DNA of 64,000 bases from Thermomonas haemolytica (lineage in GTDB: Bacteria; Pseudomonadota; Gammaproteobacteria; Xanthomonadales; Xanthomonadaceae), in assembly GCF_004346265.1 (NCBI RefSeq), contig NZ_SMAP01000002.1:62001-126000 (forward strand), given 5' to 3'. Positions 10,170-18,082 of this stretch are shown here, in pieces. The position numbers and the translations under genes were made by a program. The notes beneath the pieces were generated by a model. That model had not been told where the DNA came from. It saw nothing but the letters and a program-made list of their open reading frames with translations, and made no database searches. Numbering within the stretch: position 1 is the first letter of the stretch; every line of letters begins with the position of its first letter.

Positions 10170-10795
10170 GGCCGGCGCAGCATCGCGAACGCAAACCGTC
10201 GGCCCAACCCCTGCTTGATGGCCAGGTGGATCCACGTCATCGCAAACGGCTCCAGGTAGCGCGCCGCCATCAACGGGCCCATGTCCACCGCCTCGAAGCC
10301 GATCAGCGTGGCCAGCGCCATGGCGCGTTGCCGTGCCTCGGCATCGTCGCCACACACCGGCATCATCGGGGCGCCCTTCGGGTATCGGCTGTCGGCCATG
10401 TTCTCGGCGCCGGTGGTGTTGAAGGCCTTGACCACCCGCGCTCCGCGGGCAAGCTTGGCCAGTTCTTCCGCACCCGATGTGCTGGTGCCCACGGACAGCC
10501 CTGACAACCCCGGTGCCAACGGATTGGTGGCGTCGATCAGCACCTTGCCCTGCCAGTCGGGCATGCTTTGCGCGATGCCCGGCAGGGCGGCATACGGCAC
10601 CGCCAGGATGACGGTGTCGCTGGCAGCGATGGCCTCTGCGGTCGTCGTGACGCGGGCGTTTCCGCCCAGCGCGGTGACCGCATCGGCGTACCTGGCGGGC
10701 TCGGGAACGCCGTAGACGACGGTTTCACCGCGCTGGGTGAACGCCTGCCCCAAGGCCATGCCGACGTTGCCGGCACCGATGATGGAAATGCTCAT
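10166..10795 (-). CDS. NADP oxidoreductase, F420-dependent-reductase type
   Basis: A 209-residue Rossmann protein with SIIGAGNVGMALG at residues 3-15 (GxGxxG) and VVKAFNTTGAENMAD, blocks typical of the coenzyme F420-dependent NADP reductase-like family. In bacteria without F420 these proteins bind NADP(H) and are usually annotated as NADPH-dependent F420 reductase or dinucleotide-binding protein. The function here is unproven. It sits between the NmrA-like gene and ltrA (4-bp overlap with ltrA, 22-bp gap from NmrA), so it belongs to the LysR-linked operon. Confidence 0.8.
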   Translation of the reverse strand: MSISIIGAGNVGMALGQAFTQRGETVVYGVPEPARYADAVTALGGNARVTTTAEAIAASDTVILAVPYAALPGIAQSMPDWQGKVLIDATNPLAPGLSGLSVGTSTSGAEELAKLARGARVVKAFNTTGAENMADSRYPKGAPMMPVCGDDAEARQRAMALATLIGFEAVDMGPLMAARYLEPFAMTWIHLAIKQGLGRRFAFAMLRRP

Positions 10796-10817
10796 AGTCG
10801 TGTGCTCCTGTACATGG

Positions 10818-11681
10818 TCATTGCCAGACGTGGCGGTGCTCGGCCACGAAGTCCGGCCAGGCGGTCGCCGGCCGACCAAGCAGGCGCGGCACATCGTCGG
10901 TCACCTCGGCCACCCAGCCGGCTGCGATGATGCGGTTGAGGCTGGACATGGCTTGCACCAAGGGCTCCGGCATTCCGGCCTGGCGCATGCCGACGACGGC
11001 CTGTTCTTCGCTGATGGCCACCAGCTCAATCGGTCGGCCGATGTGCTCGGCGATCACCGCCAGCGCTTCGGCATTGGTGAGTGCCTGCGGGCCCGTGAGG
11101 GTGTAGACCTTGCCCGCATGCGCCATCGGCTCCAGCAGGACGCGAGCGGCCACTGCGGCGATGTCGCGCGCATCGATGAACGGCACGCGGCCATCGCCCT
11201 GCGAGGAGTACACCGTGCCGCTGCGGATCATGTCGCGCAGGAAGGTCGTGAAGTTCTGCATAAAGTTCTTCGGCCGCAGCAGCGTGTAGGCGATGCCCGA
11301 GTCGATGACGATCTGGTCGCACCGCCCTTGCAGCTGGGCGATGGCGATATCCGATTTGGGATCGGCACCCGCGCCCGAGATGCGCACGATGTGCTGCACG
11401 CCGGCGGCCTGTGCCGCGCGCACCGCATGGGCGGTCATGGCCTCCATCTCCGGGTGCGCCGGGGTCAGCAGGAACAGGCATTCGACGCCCTGCATGGCGG
11501 CCCGGGCGGAATGCGCGTCGAGCAGGTTCAATGCCCGGCCCGGGGCGCCGGCCACGGGCTGACCCGATGGCGATGCCGCGATCACAGAGGCTGTGGACGG
11601 CGCCTTCTGCAAGTACTCGATCAAGGTACGGCCGATGTTGCCTGTCGCGCCCGTGGCGAGGATGGTGGGAAGTTCTTTCAT
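10818..11681 (-). CDS. NmrA/SDR-type NAD(P)-binding protein
   Basis: A 287-residue atypical short-chain dehydrogenase. The dinucleotide motif LATGATGNIGRT has G11, G14 and G17; HIVRISGAGAD and YTLLRPKNFMQNF are typical of NmrA-like/NAD(P)H-quinone-sensing proteins (QOR2/YtfG group). It lacks the classical YxxxK catalytic pair in the usual place, as NmrA-like members often do, so it may be a redox sensor or a quinone reductase. Starts at the ATG at 11681, 14 bp after the PfpI stop. Second gene of the stress/redox operon. Confidence 0.8.
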   Translation of the reverse strand: MKELPTILATGATGNIGRTLIEYLQKAPSTASVIAASPSGQPVAGAPGRALNLLDAHSARAAMQGVECLFLLTPAHPEMEAMTAHAVRAAQAAGVQHIVRISGAGADPKSDIAIAQLQGRCDQIVIDSGIAYTLLRPKNFMQNFTTFLRDMIRSGTVYSSQGDGRVPFIDARDIAAVAARVLLEPMAHAGKVYTLTGPQALTNAEALAVIAEHIGRPIELVAISEEQAVVGMRQAGMPEPLVQAMSSLNRIIAAGWVAEVTDDVPRLLGRPATAWPDFVAEHRHVWQ

Positions 11682-11695
11682 GACGCGCACCTCTT

Positions 11696-12466
11696 TCACC
11701 GCCCCAGCGCCTCGACCACGAGCCGCGCCGTCTCCTCGCCGGAGAAGTTCTGCTGCCCGGTGATCAGGTTGCCGTCGCGCACCGCAAAGCCCCGCCACAG
11801 ACCGGCCTGCACGTAGTTCGCGCCGATTTCCTTCATGCGGTCCTCGATGCGCCAGGGCATCACGTGCTTGTCGCGCGGCAGCAGGCCGTAGTCCCACACC
11901 GCGTTGTCGGCGAAGTCCTCCTCGCAGTTGGCGAAACCGGTGACGGTCTTGCCGCGCGCCAGGTACTCGCCCTGCGCGTCCTTCACGTAGGCGAGGATGG
12001 CCACGCCGTGGCACAGCGCGGCCGCGACCTTGCCGGCGGCATGGAACGCGGCGAACTTGGCGTGCAGGTCGCTGGCTTTCTCGAAGGTGAACATCGGCGA
12101 CTGGCCGCCGGCTACGACGATGGCGTCGAAGCGCGCCACGTCGATGTCGGTCACCTTCTTGGTGTTGTCGACCAGCGCCTTGAGTTCGGGCGTGTGGATG
12201 AAGCCTTGGCTGATCAGGTCGGTCTTGCTGTAGCCGCTGGCGTCGTTCGGATCGCTCATGGCGTCGGCCTCGCACTTGCCGCCGTTGGGGCTGAACACCT
12301 CGACCTCGTAGCCGGCCTCGGTGAAGACGTGGTACGGATGGGTCAGCTCGCTCCACCAGAAGCCCACGGGCCAGCCGGTGGTGGTGGACACGGCCGGGTT
12401 GGCAATCACGATGGCCACACGCTTTTTTGCGCTGGGGTTCAACACGTTGGGGTCTTTCAAGCTCAT
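11696..12466 (-). CDS. DJ-1/PfpI type-1 glutamine amidotransferase-like protein
   Basis: A 256-residue DJ-1/PfpI superfamily protein with a nucleophile elbow ALCHGVA (Cys152, His153) and the FDAIVVAGGQSPMF block. It is longer than simple PfpI and resembles the Hsp31/YajL-like long subgroup (WPVGFWWSELTHPYHVF near the N-terminus). Proposed roles for relatives are glyoxalase III, deglycase or chaperone activity against reactive aldehydes. It is the first gene of the operon, divergent from the LysR regulator, which suggests induction by an electrophile or oxidant. Confidence 0.85.
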   Translation of the reverse strand: MSLKDPNVLNPSAKKRVAIVIANPAVSTTTGWPVGFWWSELTHPYHVFTEAGYEVEVFSPNGGKCEADAMSDPNDASGYSKTDLISQGFIHTPELKALVDNTKKVTDIDVARFDAIVVAGGQSPMFTFEKASDLHAKFAAFHAAGKVAAALCHGVAILAYVKDAQGEYLARGKTVTGFANCEEDFADNAVWDYGLLPRDKHVMPWRIEDRMKEIGANYVQAGLWRGFAVRDGNLITGQQNFSGEETARLVVEALGR

Positions 12467-12568
12467 CTGGTGCTCCCGGCTTCGTTGACGATGGGCGGGA
12501 GTGTGAGTCTTGCCCGAATGGAGAAAAATACCTTCTAATATGACTATCCGTTGCCTTTATCGACAACA
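12467..12568. promoter_or_regulatory. Divergent promoter region, PfpI operon / LysR gene
   Basis: A 102-bp region between the two divergent starts, containing an A/T-rich core at 12522-12545 (AAAAATACCTTCTAATATGA). LysR regulators usually bind such a shared region and repress themselves while activating the divergent operon. TACCTTCTAATA is close to a T-N11-A motif but has one base too few, so the exact site is unclear. Confidence 0.5.
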
Positions 12569-13447
12569 ATGGAACTCGCCGCACTTCGCGCCTTCGTCAA
12601 GGTCGTGCAGACCGGCAGCTTCACGCGCGCGGCCGAGGCGCTGAACACGCAGAAGGCCTATCTGTCCCGCGTGGTGGCCCAACTCGAGAAGGAACTGGGT
12701 GCGCGGCTGCTGGAGCGCACGACGCGCTCGCTGTCACTGACCGAGATCGGACGCGAGTTTTTCGAACGCGCCGTCGGCATCCTGGCCTCGGTCGAGGATG
12801 CCGAGCGCGCCGTGCAAAAGGCGCAGGGCGAGCCGCGCGGCGTGCTCAAGCTCACCTGTGGCGTGGAGTTCGGCATGATGGCGGTGAGCGCTTGGATTCG
12901 TGACTACCTGGGGCGATACCCGCAGGTGCGGATCGATGCCGACTTCACGAGCCGTCTGGTGGACATCGTGCACGAAGGCTTCGACCTGGCCATCCGCGTC
13001 GGGCCGCTGGCCGACTCCACGCTCACCGCGCGCAAACTGGGCGAGCTGAGCTACGGCCTCTATGCAGCGCCCGACTACCTGGCCCGGCGCTCGGCCCCGG
13101 CTCAGCCGAACGATCTCGCCAGCCACGAGACGCTGGCTTTCTCAGGCGGCAGCCATCAGGCGACGTGGTCGCTTTCACGCGGTCACGCGCTCGAGCGCGT
13201 GACCGTGCAACCCCGGCTCAAGGCCAATAACGTGTTCGCCGTGCGCGATGCGGCGGTGGCGGGGTTGGGCATCGCGCAACTGCCGGTGCTGGTCGCCGAC
13301 GCCGCAGTGGAGGCCGGGCAGTTGCGCCGCGTCCTGATCGACTGGTCATTGCCGACGGTTCCCGTACACGCCGTGTTTGCCAGCGCCCGATACCTGACCC
13401 CCAAGGTGAGGGCCTTCATCGACCTTGCATCACAGGCCGAGCTTTAG
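12569..13447 (+). CDS. LysR-family transcriptional regulator
   Basis: A 292-residue LysR regulator with the N-terminal winged helix-turn-helix in the first 60 residues (ALRAFVKVVQTGSFTRAAEAL, then RTTRSLSLTEIGREF) and a periplasmic-binding-protein-like effector domain after it. The CrgA/aaeR-like subgroup pattern (ERTTRSLSLTEIG, RLVDIVHEGFDLAIRVG) is clear. It is transcribed away from the PfpI-NmrA-oxidoreductase-LtrA operon and is its likely regulator. The ATG at 12569 fits the family; a TTG 18 bp upstream does not. The inducer is unknown. Confidence 0.9.
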   Translation: MELAALRAFVKVVQTGSFTRAAEALNTQKAYLSRVVAQLEKELGARLLERTTRSLSLTEIGREFFERAVGILASVEDAERAVQKAQGEPRGVLKLTCGVEFGMMAVSAWIRDYLGRYPQVRIDADFTSRLVDIVHEGFDLAIRVGPLADSTLTARKLGELSYGLYAAPDYLARRSAPAQPNDLASHETLAFSGGSHQATWSLSRGHALERVTVQPRLKANNVFAVRDAAVAGLGIAQLPVLVADAAVEAGQLRRVLIDWSLPTVPVHAVFASARYLTPKVRAFIDLASQAEL

Positions 13448-13676
13448 ACCGATCTGCCCGCGAAATTTCAAACGGCAGCAGATAAGGCGCACGCGTTGCG
13501 CAGTCACGTCTCCTGCAATGCCCGGATCAGCGGACAACGCGCTTCGCCTTGGGTGAAGCGGCCGCGTTGCACCAAAACAACCCGCGTTGACGCCTCAAGC
13601 GCGGACCCCAAAGCAGATTTTGGGCTTCTCCTGCCGTGTGCACGCGCATGGCACGTTGGCGACGAACTCACACTCT
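13448..13676. other. Non-coding right end of the islet
   Basis: I see no gene here. The last bases before 13677 still resemble the tRNA anticodon region (ACTCACACTCT against ACTCATAATCC), so the tRNA homology extends, in decayed form, beyond the exact repeat. Confidence 0.4.
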
Positions 13677-13714
13677 CTTGGTTCCAGGTTCGAGTCTTGG
13701 TGGGCCCACCATCC
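13677..13714 (+). repeat. attR-like direct repeat (tRNA 3'-end fragment)
   Basis: A 38-bp copy of the 3' end of tRNA-Ile2, including the CCA and the following ATCC, with one mismatch (13697). No D arm or acceptor 5' strand is present, so it is not a working tRNA. Confidence 0.85.
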
Positions 13715-13723
13715 GCCACCGCC

Positions 13724-14914
13724 TCACCCCGGGCCGGTAACCACCACCACCCGCCAGGCATCTTCCCAACGCACCTGCCAGCCGAGCCGCTGCGCGAGGC
13801 GGTCGAGCAGGGCCGAGCCGGTGCCGGTGTCGGCCCGCGCGGCAGGAGCGATGCCGGTGTCGGCGGCTTCGCGCTGCAGCAGGAAGCGCGGGGCCTGCCA
13901 GTGCAGGCGCAGCACGCCGCCGCCGTCCGCCTGCGCCAGCGGGCGCAGCACGCCGGCCAGCAGCAACAGGGCCTCGGCCGGGGCGGCCTCGAGCTCGCCA
14001 TCGGCCTGGAGTTCCAGCGTCGGCCCGGGGCGGCCGGCCAGCGCGGCGTCGGCCGCCTGCCGCAGCAGGGCCGCGGCCGCCACCCGTTCGCCGCGCAGCG
14101 GCTTGCGTCGCGCCGCCGCCAGCATCGCCTCCAGCAGCCGGCGCATGTCCGCCGCGCCGCGTGCCAGCCGCGCCAGCCGCGCCTGCTGCGCGGGCGAGGT
14201 GGCCGGATCGTCCTGCAGCACGTCCAGCGCGCCCTGCACCACCGCCAGCGGGGTGCGCAGTTCGTGGCTGGCGTCGGCCAGGAACGCCTGCTCGCGCGCG
14301 TCCGCCGCCACCAGCCGCGCCTGGTAGCGGTCGATGGCGTCCGCCAGCCGGCCCAGCGCATCGTGGCTGAGGGCATCCGCCAGGCGGGTCGGCTGCGGCT
14401 GCGCGGGCAGCGCGTCCACCGCGCGCGCCAGTGCCTGCAGCGGGCGCAACGCGATCCCCGAGAACACCCAGCCCAACCAGCCCGACAAGAGCGCGCCGAA
14501 GCCGATGATCAGCCCCATCAGCAGGCGCATGTGGCGCTCCATCGCCTCGATGTCGCCGAGGTCGATCACGAACACCAGGCGCCCGGCCGCGGTATCGAAC
14601 ACGCCGACGTGGGTATCCGGATCTGCCGGATCTTCGTGCACGCCGAGTGGAAAGCCGGCATAGGCGTGCGGCAACGCCGGGTCGTGCAGGCGATAGCCGC
14701 GCAGGCGCTGGGTCTGCGGCAGCTGCACCGATTGCCCCTGCGCCAGCCGGCGGCCGTAGTCCTCGGCCTGGCCGCGCAGGATCTCGCGCGAGACGATGTA
14801 TTCGTCGTCATAGGCCGCGCGCATCAGCACCAGCGCCGCCAGCCCCGACAGCAGCAGCCCCAGCAGGGTGGCCAGCAGCGCGAAGCGCCAGCGCAATGGC
14901 AGCCGCCACCTCAT
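13724..14914 (-). CDS. Sensor histidine kinase with degenerate ATPase domain
   Basis: A 396-residue membrane kinase: a first transmembrane helix near residues 8-28, a periplasmic sensor region of about 110 residues, a second helix (LLMGLIIGFGALLSGWLGWVF), a HAMP linker and a HisKA domain with SHELRTPL (His217). The C-terminal HATPase region is short: the N-box asparagine is missing (LLLLAGVLRPLAQ in its place) and the F-box and ATP lid appear deleted, leaving only ADTGIAP and GTGSALLDRLAQRLGW as G1/G2 remnants. It may not phosphorylate well by itself. It is encoded 1 bp after the response regulator. Confidence 0.85.
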   Translation of the reverse strand: MRWRLPLRWRFALLATLLGLLLSGLAALVLMRAAYDDEYIVSREILRGQAEDYGRRLAQGQSVQLPQTQRLRGYRLHDPALPHAYAGFPLGVHEDPADPDTHVGVFDTAAGRLVFVIDLGDIEAMERHMRLLMGLIIGFGALLSGWLGWVFSGIALRPLQALARAVDALPAQPQPTRLADALSHDALGRLADAIDRYQARLVAADAREQAFLADASHELRTPLAVVQGALDVLQDDPATSPAQQARLARLARGAADMRRLLEAMLAAARRKPLRGERVAAAALLRQAADAALAGRPGPTLELQADGELEAAPAEALLLLAGVLRPLAQADGGGVLRLHWQAPRFLLQREAADTGIAPAARADTGTGSALLDRLAQRLGWQVRWEDAWRVVVVTGPG

Positions 14915-14915
14915 C

Positions 14916-15608
14916 TCATTCCAGCTCTGCCAGGCGATAGCCGACCCCGCGCACCGCGTGCAGCAGTGGCCGCGCGAACGGTTTGTCGATCGCATTGCGC
15001 AGTTCGTACACCTGGGTCTGCAGCGCGGCCACGTCGGCGCCGCCGCGCCAGGCGCTCTCGATCAGGGCGGCGTGGCTGACGATGCGCGGCGCCTCGCGCA
15101 GCAGCGCCTGCAGCAGCGCGCCCTGCAGCCGGGTCAGCGGGATCCGCCGGCCCTCGCGCTGCGCGGTCAGGCTGCGCGGGTCGTAGGACAGCCCGGCGAA
15201 CGCCGGCAGCGCCTCCGGCAGCGGCTGCGCGCGCCGGCGCAGGGCGCGGATGCGCGCCTCCAGCTCGGGCATCGCGAACGGCTTCACCAGATAGTCGTCG
15301 GCGCCCTCGGCGAAGCCGCGCAGCTTGTCGTCGAGGGTGTCGCGCGCGGTCAGCATCAGTACCGGCACCCCGTGCCCGGCATCGCGCAGGCGCCGGCACA
15401 GGGCCAGCCCGTCCAGCCGCGGCAGCCCGAGGTCGAGCACGATCACGTCGGCTTCGCCGCGCAGCGCACGCGCCAGCCCGGACGCGCCGTCGGCGCAGTG
15501 GTCCATCGCGTAGCCGCGCCGCTCCAGGAAATCCCAGATGCTGGCGGCGATGTCGTGCTGGTCCTCGATCAGCAGGATGCGCGCGGCAGGCGGACGGGAA
15601 TCGGACAT
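14916..15608 (-). CDS. OmpR/PhoB-family response regulator
   Basis: A 230-residue two-domain regulator. The receiver has IEDQ near the N-terminus, the phosphoacceptor Asp59 (VIVLDLGLPRLDG), Thr87 and Lys109 (DDYLVKPF). The C-terminal winged helix of the OmpR family ends in VRGVGYRLAE, the classic wing. It is transcribed with the kinase at 13724. I chose the ATG at 15608 because the upstream in-frame sequence is not conserved. QseB/PmrA-like by general appearance; target genes are unknown. Confidence 0.92.
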   Translation of the reverse strand: MSDSRPPAARILLIEDQHDIAASIWDFLERRGYAMDHCADGASGLARALRGEADVIVLDLGLPRLDGLALCRRLRDAGHGVPVLMLTARDTLDDKLRGFAEGADDYLVKPFAMPELEARIRALRRRAQPLPEALPAFAGLSYDPRSLTAQREGRRIPLTRLQGALLQALLREAPRIVSHAALIESAWRGGADVAALQTQVYELRNAIDKPFARPLLHAVRGVGYRLAELE

Positions 15609-15754
15609 GGACGGCGGGGCCTGGGACACGCCTGCAAGCTTACTGCGCCGGTGCCGGTGATTCGCAGCGATCCGCGCTGACGATGACTTCCGGCGCTGGC
15701 GAACGCCGCCACGCGGGCGCATGCTCGAGGGCACGCCCGCCCCGGACCCCGCCC

Positions 15755-16471
15755 ATGCGCCGCCTGCTCGCCCTGCTGCTGTCCTGCTGCCTGCCGCTGG
15801 CGCAGGCCGCCCGTCCCGCCCCGGCCGACGTCGCGGTGCTGGTGACCCTGCACCAGATGCACGCGCAGGTGCCGGCGTATCCGCAGGCCGCGCTGGCGCA
15901 GGCGATCGAACGCCTGGCGCCGGACGTGCTCTGCATCGAGGTGCGGCCCGACCACTACGCCGCGCGCGCGCCGGAGCCCAACAAGGTGGAATACCCGGGC
16001 ACGGTGTATCCGCTGATCGACGCCCGCCACTACCGGGTGTATCCGATGGAGCCGGCCTCGCCGCGCTACGAGGCCATCCTGCAGCCGTACCTGGCCGCCA
16101 ACCGCGCGTTCGCGGAGGGCCAGCCGCAGGCCGCCGCCGCGTTCTCGGCCCACGGCGAGGCGCTGTACGCGGCGCTGCGCGCCTACTGGACCAGCCCGGC
16201 GCGGGTCAACGACGCGGTCACCGATACGCAGATGCGCGCCAAGCATGCGCTGCAGGCCGGGCTGGTGGGCCCCGGCGAGGCCACCGGCTGGGAGGCATGG
16301 AACGGCGAATTCCTCGCCACCATCGCGCGCGCCGCGCGCGAGAACCCGGGCAAGCGGATCGTGGTCCTGGCCGGCGCCGAGCACGGCTACTGGCTGCGCG
16401 CGGCGCTGGCGAAGACGCCCGGCGTGCGCCTGCTGGACACCGCCGCGCTGCTGGCGGCGCCCGCCGGCTGA
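15755..16471 (+). CDS. Uncharacterised secreted protein, possibly TraB/Tiki-like
   Basis: I do not recognise this 238-residue protein with certainty. It has a signal peptide (MRRLLALLLSCCLPLAQAA), so it is probably periplasmic. After this come VLVTLHQMHAQVPAYP, a PDVLCIEVRPDHY strand and, near the end, VVLAGAEHGYWLRAAL. A conserved acidic strand early and a G-x-x-H-x3-L element late faintly recall the Tiki/TraB/GumN and EreA-like fold, but this is a guess. It lies downstream of the two-component pair in the opposite direction and 46 bp before an esterase gene. Confidence 0.6.
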   Translation: MRRLLALLLSCCLPLAQAARPAPADVAVLVTLHQMHAQVPAYPQAALAQAIERLAPDVLCIEVRPDHYAARAPEPNKVEYPGTVYPLIDARHYRVYPMEPASPRYEAILQPYLAANRAFAEGQPQAAAAFSAHGEALYAALRAYWTSPARVNDAVTDTQMRAKHALQAGLVGPGEATGWEAWNGEFLATIARAARENPGKRIVVLAGAEHGYWLRAALAKTPGVRLLDTAALLAAPAG

Positions 16472-16517
16472 AGGCCGCGCCGGCATAATGGCGCGGCCCC
16501 GATCGCAGGAACCGCGC

Positions 16518-17189
16518 ATGCTGCTGGACACCGTCGAACACGAAACCGCGCCCGATCCGCAGTGGGCCGTGCTGTGGCTGCACGGGCTGGGCGCCGACGG
16601 CCACGACTTCGCGCCGATCGTGCCGGAGCTGGTGCGCGCCGGCTGGCCGCCGCTGCGCTTCGTGTTCCCGCATGCGCCGCTGCGCGCGGTGACGATCAAC
16701 GGCGGCATGCGCATGCGCGCCTGGTACGACATCCGCGACCTCGACCTCGCCCAGCGCGCCGATCTCGCCGGCGTGGACGAATCGATCGCGCAGGTCGAGG
16801 CCCTGATCGCCCGCGAAGCCGCGCGCGGCATCCCGCCGCAGCGGCTGCTGCTGGCCGGGTTTTCGCAGGGTGGCGCGGTCACCCTGGCGGCCGGACTGGC
16901 GCGGCAGGTGCCGCTGGCCGGGCTGGTCGCGCTGTCCACCTACCTGCCGCTGCCGGCGCAGACCGCGCGCGAACGCCTGCAGCCGCAGGCCGTATCTCAG
17001 CCATTGTTCATGGCACACGGGGTGTTCGACCCGGTGGTGCCGCTGGCCGCCGGCGAGGCCGCGGCGGAGCTGCTGCGCGGGTTCGGCTTCGACACCACGC
17101 TGCGCCGCTACCCGATGCAGCACGCGGTGTGCGCGGAGGAGATCGCCGACCTTGGCGACTGGATGACGGCGCGCTTCGGCGCAGACTGA
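16518..17189 (+). CDS. Carboxylesterase / lysophospholipase, alpha/beta hydrolase
   Basis: A 223-residue carboxylesterase of the acyl-protein-thioesterase/EstB type. The full triad is visible: Ser116 in GFSQGG, Asp171 in VFDPVVP and His202 in MQHAVC. WLHGLGADGHDFAPIVPEL supplies the oxyanion region. It hydrolyses short-chain esters or lysophospholipids and is probably cytoplasmic because no signal peptide is present. It is followed by the LytTR regulator. Confidence 0.9.
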   Translation: MLLDTVEHETAPDPQWAVLWLHGLGADGHDFAPIVPELVRAGWPPLRFVFPHAPLRAVTINGGMRMRAWYDIRDLDLAQRADLAGVDESIAQVEALIAREAARGIPPQRLLLAGFSQGGAVTLAAGLARQVPLAGLVALSTYLPLPAQTARERLQPQAVSQPLFMAHGVFDPVVPLAAGEAAAELLRGFGFDTTLRRYPMQHAVCAEEIADLGDWMTARFGAD

Positions 17190-17307
17190 GCTTGGCAACC
17201 GGGGCGTGCGCGCACGACGAGGCCCGCGTGCGTCCCGGGATGACGCACGCGCCGCGCCGCGGCTACCATCGCGGCGAAGGCGGAAACCGGCGTCGGAGGG
17301 AGGGCGG

Positions 17308-18048
17308 ATGGCCACGCGACCGCTGCAGGTGTTGATCGTCGATGACGAACCGCTGGCGCGCACCCGCTTGCGCGCGCTGCTGGACGCCCAGCCCGGGGTG
17401 CAGGTGGCCGGCGAGGCAGGCGATGGGCAGGCCGCGCTGGAGGCCTGCCAGCGCCTGCATCCGGACCTGGTGCTGCTGGACATCGCGATGCCGGGCCTGG
17501 ACGGAATGCAGGCCGCGCACCGGCTGGCGGCGTGCCGGCCGCAGCCGGCGGTGGTGTTCTGCACCGCGTTCGACGCGCACGCGCTGTCCGCGTTCGAGGC
17601 GCAGGCGCTGGATTACCTGGTCAAGCCGGTGCGCGCCGAGCGCCTGGCGCAGGCGCTGGACAAGGCGCGCACCTTCCTCGCCGGGCGCGATGACGGCGGT
17701 GCCGGCACACCCCCCGGACGCGACCACCTGTGCGCGCGCCTGCGCGGCAGCCTGCGGCGGATCCCGCTGGAGGACATCCGCTACCTGCAGGCCGACGAGA
17801 AATACGTGGTGGTGCACCACGCCCGCGGTGAGGACCTGATCGAAGAGCCGCTGAAGGCGCTGGAAACCGAGTTCGCCGACCGCTTCGTGCGCATCCACCG
17901 CAACTGCCTGGTGGCGCGCGCACAGCTGATAGAGCTGCGGCGCACGCCGGATGGCCACGTGCAGGCGGTGCTGCGCGACGTGGCGCAGCCGCTCGACGTC
18001 AGCCGCCGCTGCCTGCCGCAGCTGCGCGAGACGCTGCAGCTTGCCTGA
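17308..18048 (+). CDS. LytTR-family response regulator, AlgR-like
   Basis: A 246-residue regulator with a receiver domain ([15 protein letters not shown]; phosphoacceptor Asp58 in [13 protein letters not shown]; Lys in LDYLVKP) and a C-terminal LytTR DNA-binding domain from about residue 137 ([30 protein letters not shown]). Directly followed by hemC, the same order as algR-hemC in Pseudomonas, so an AlgR orthologue is likely. No AlgZ/LytS-type kinase gene is adjacent; an esterase lies upstream instead. A strong GGAGGGAGGG ribosome-binding region precedes the ATG. Confidence 0.88.
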   Translation: MATRPLQVLIVDDEPLARTRLRALLDAQPGVQVAGEAGDGQAALEACQRLHPDLVLLDIAMPGLDGMQAAHRLAACRPQPAVVFCTAFDAHALSAFEAQALDYLVKPVRAERLAQALDKARTFLAGRDDGGAGTPPGRDHLCARLRGSLRRIPLEDIRYLQADEKYVVVHHARGEDLIEEPLKALETEFADRFVRIHRNCLVARAQLIELRRTPDGHVQAVLRDVAQPLDVSRRCLPQLRETLQLA

Positions 18049-18070
18049 GCCGCCGCGGCCACGGAACGGC

Positions 18071-18076
18071 GATAAT
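18071..18076 (+). promoter_or_regulatory. -10 box (GATAAT) of hemC
   Basis: GATAAT ends exactly 6 nt before the hemC ATG, as before dtd and the WYL regulator. No ribosome-binding site fits between them, so a leaderless mRNA is likely. Confidence 0.5.
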
Positions 18077-18082
18077 CCGCGC

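Larger units (their letters stand above)
7958..13714. mobile_element. Accessory islet (~5.7 kb) inserted at tRNA-Ile2
   Basis: The segment between the two tRNA 3'-end repeats carries only accessory genes: a Phd/VapC toxin-antitoxin pair, a four-gene redox/stress operon and its divergent LysR regulator. Housekeeping genes resume on both sides. Codon use is less G/C-saturated than in neighbours such as the kinase at 13724. No integrase or recombinase is visible inside, so it is either a decayed island, a cassette mobilised in trans, or the end of an island that lost its integrase. Being bounded by a tRNA and a 38-bp partial tRNA copy is the classic signature of tyrosine-integrase insertion; the mobility itself is inferred. 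Confidence 0.7.

Noticed and set aside
10818-12584. A possible PfpI-NmrA fusion frame
   Set aside because: The NmrA frame happens to stay open upstream, but the upstream part is out of frame with PfpI and has no conserved sequence; separate starts with separate motifs are clear.
13677-13714. A second tRNA gene
   Set aside because: Only the 3' half is present, and the anticodon arm has decayed, so it cannot fold.
13504-13723. A coding frame at the right end of the islet read through the tRNA fragment
   Set aside because: It consists of the tRNA-derived sequence and non-conserved bases in antisense orientation to the kinase frame.
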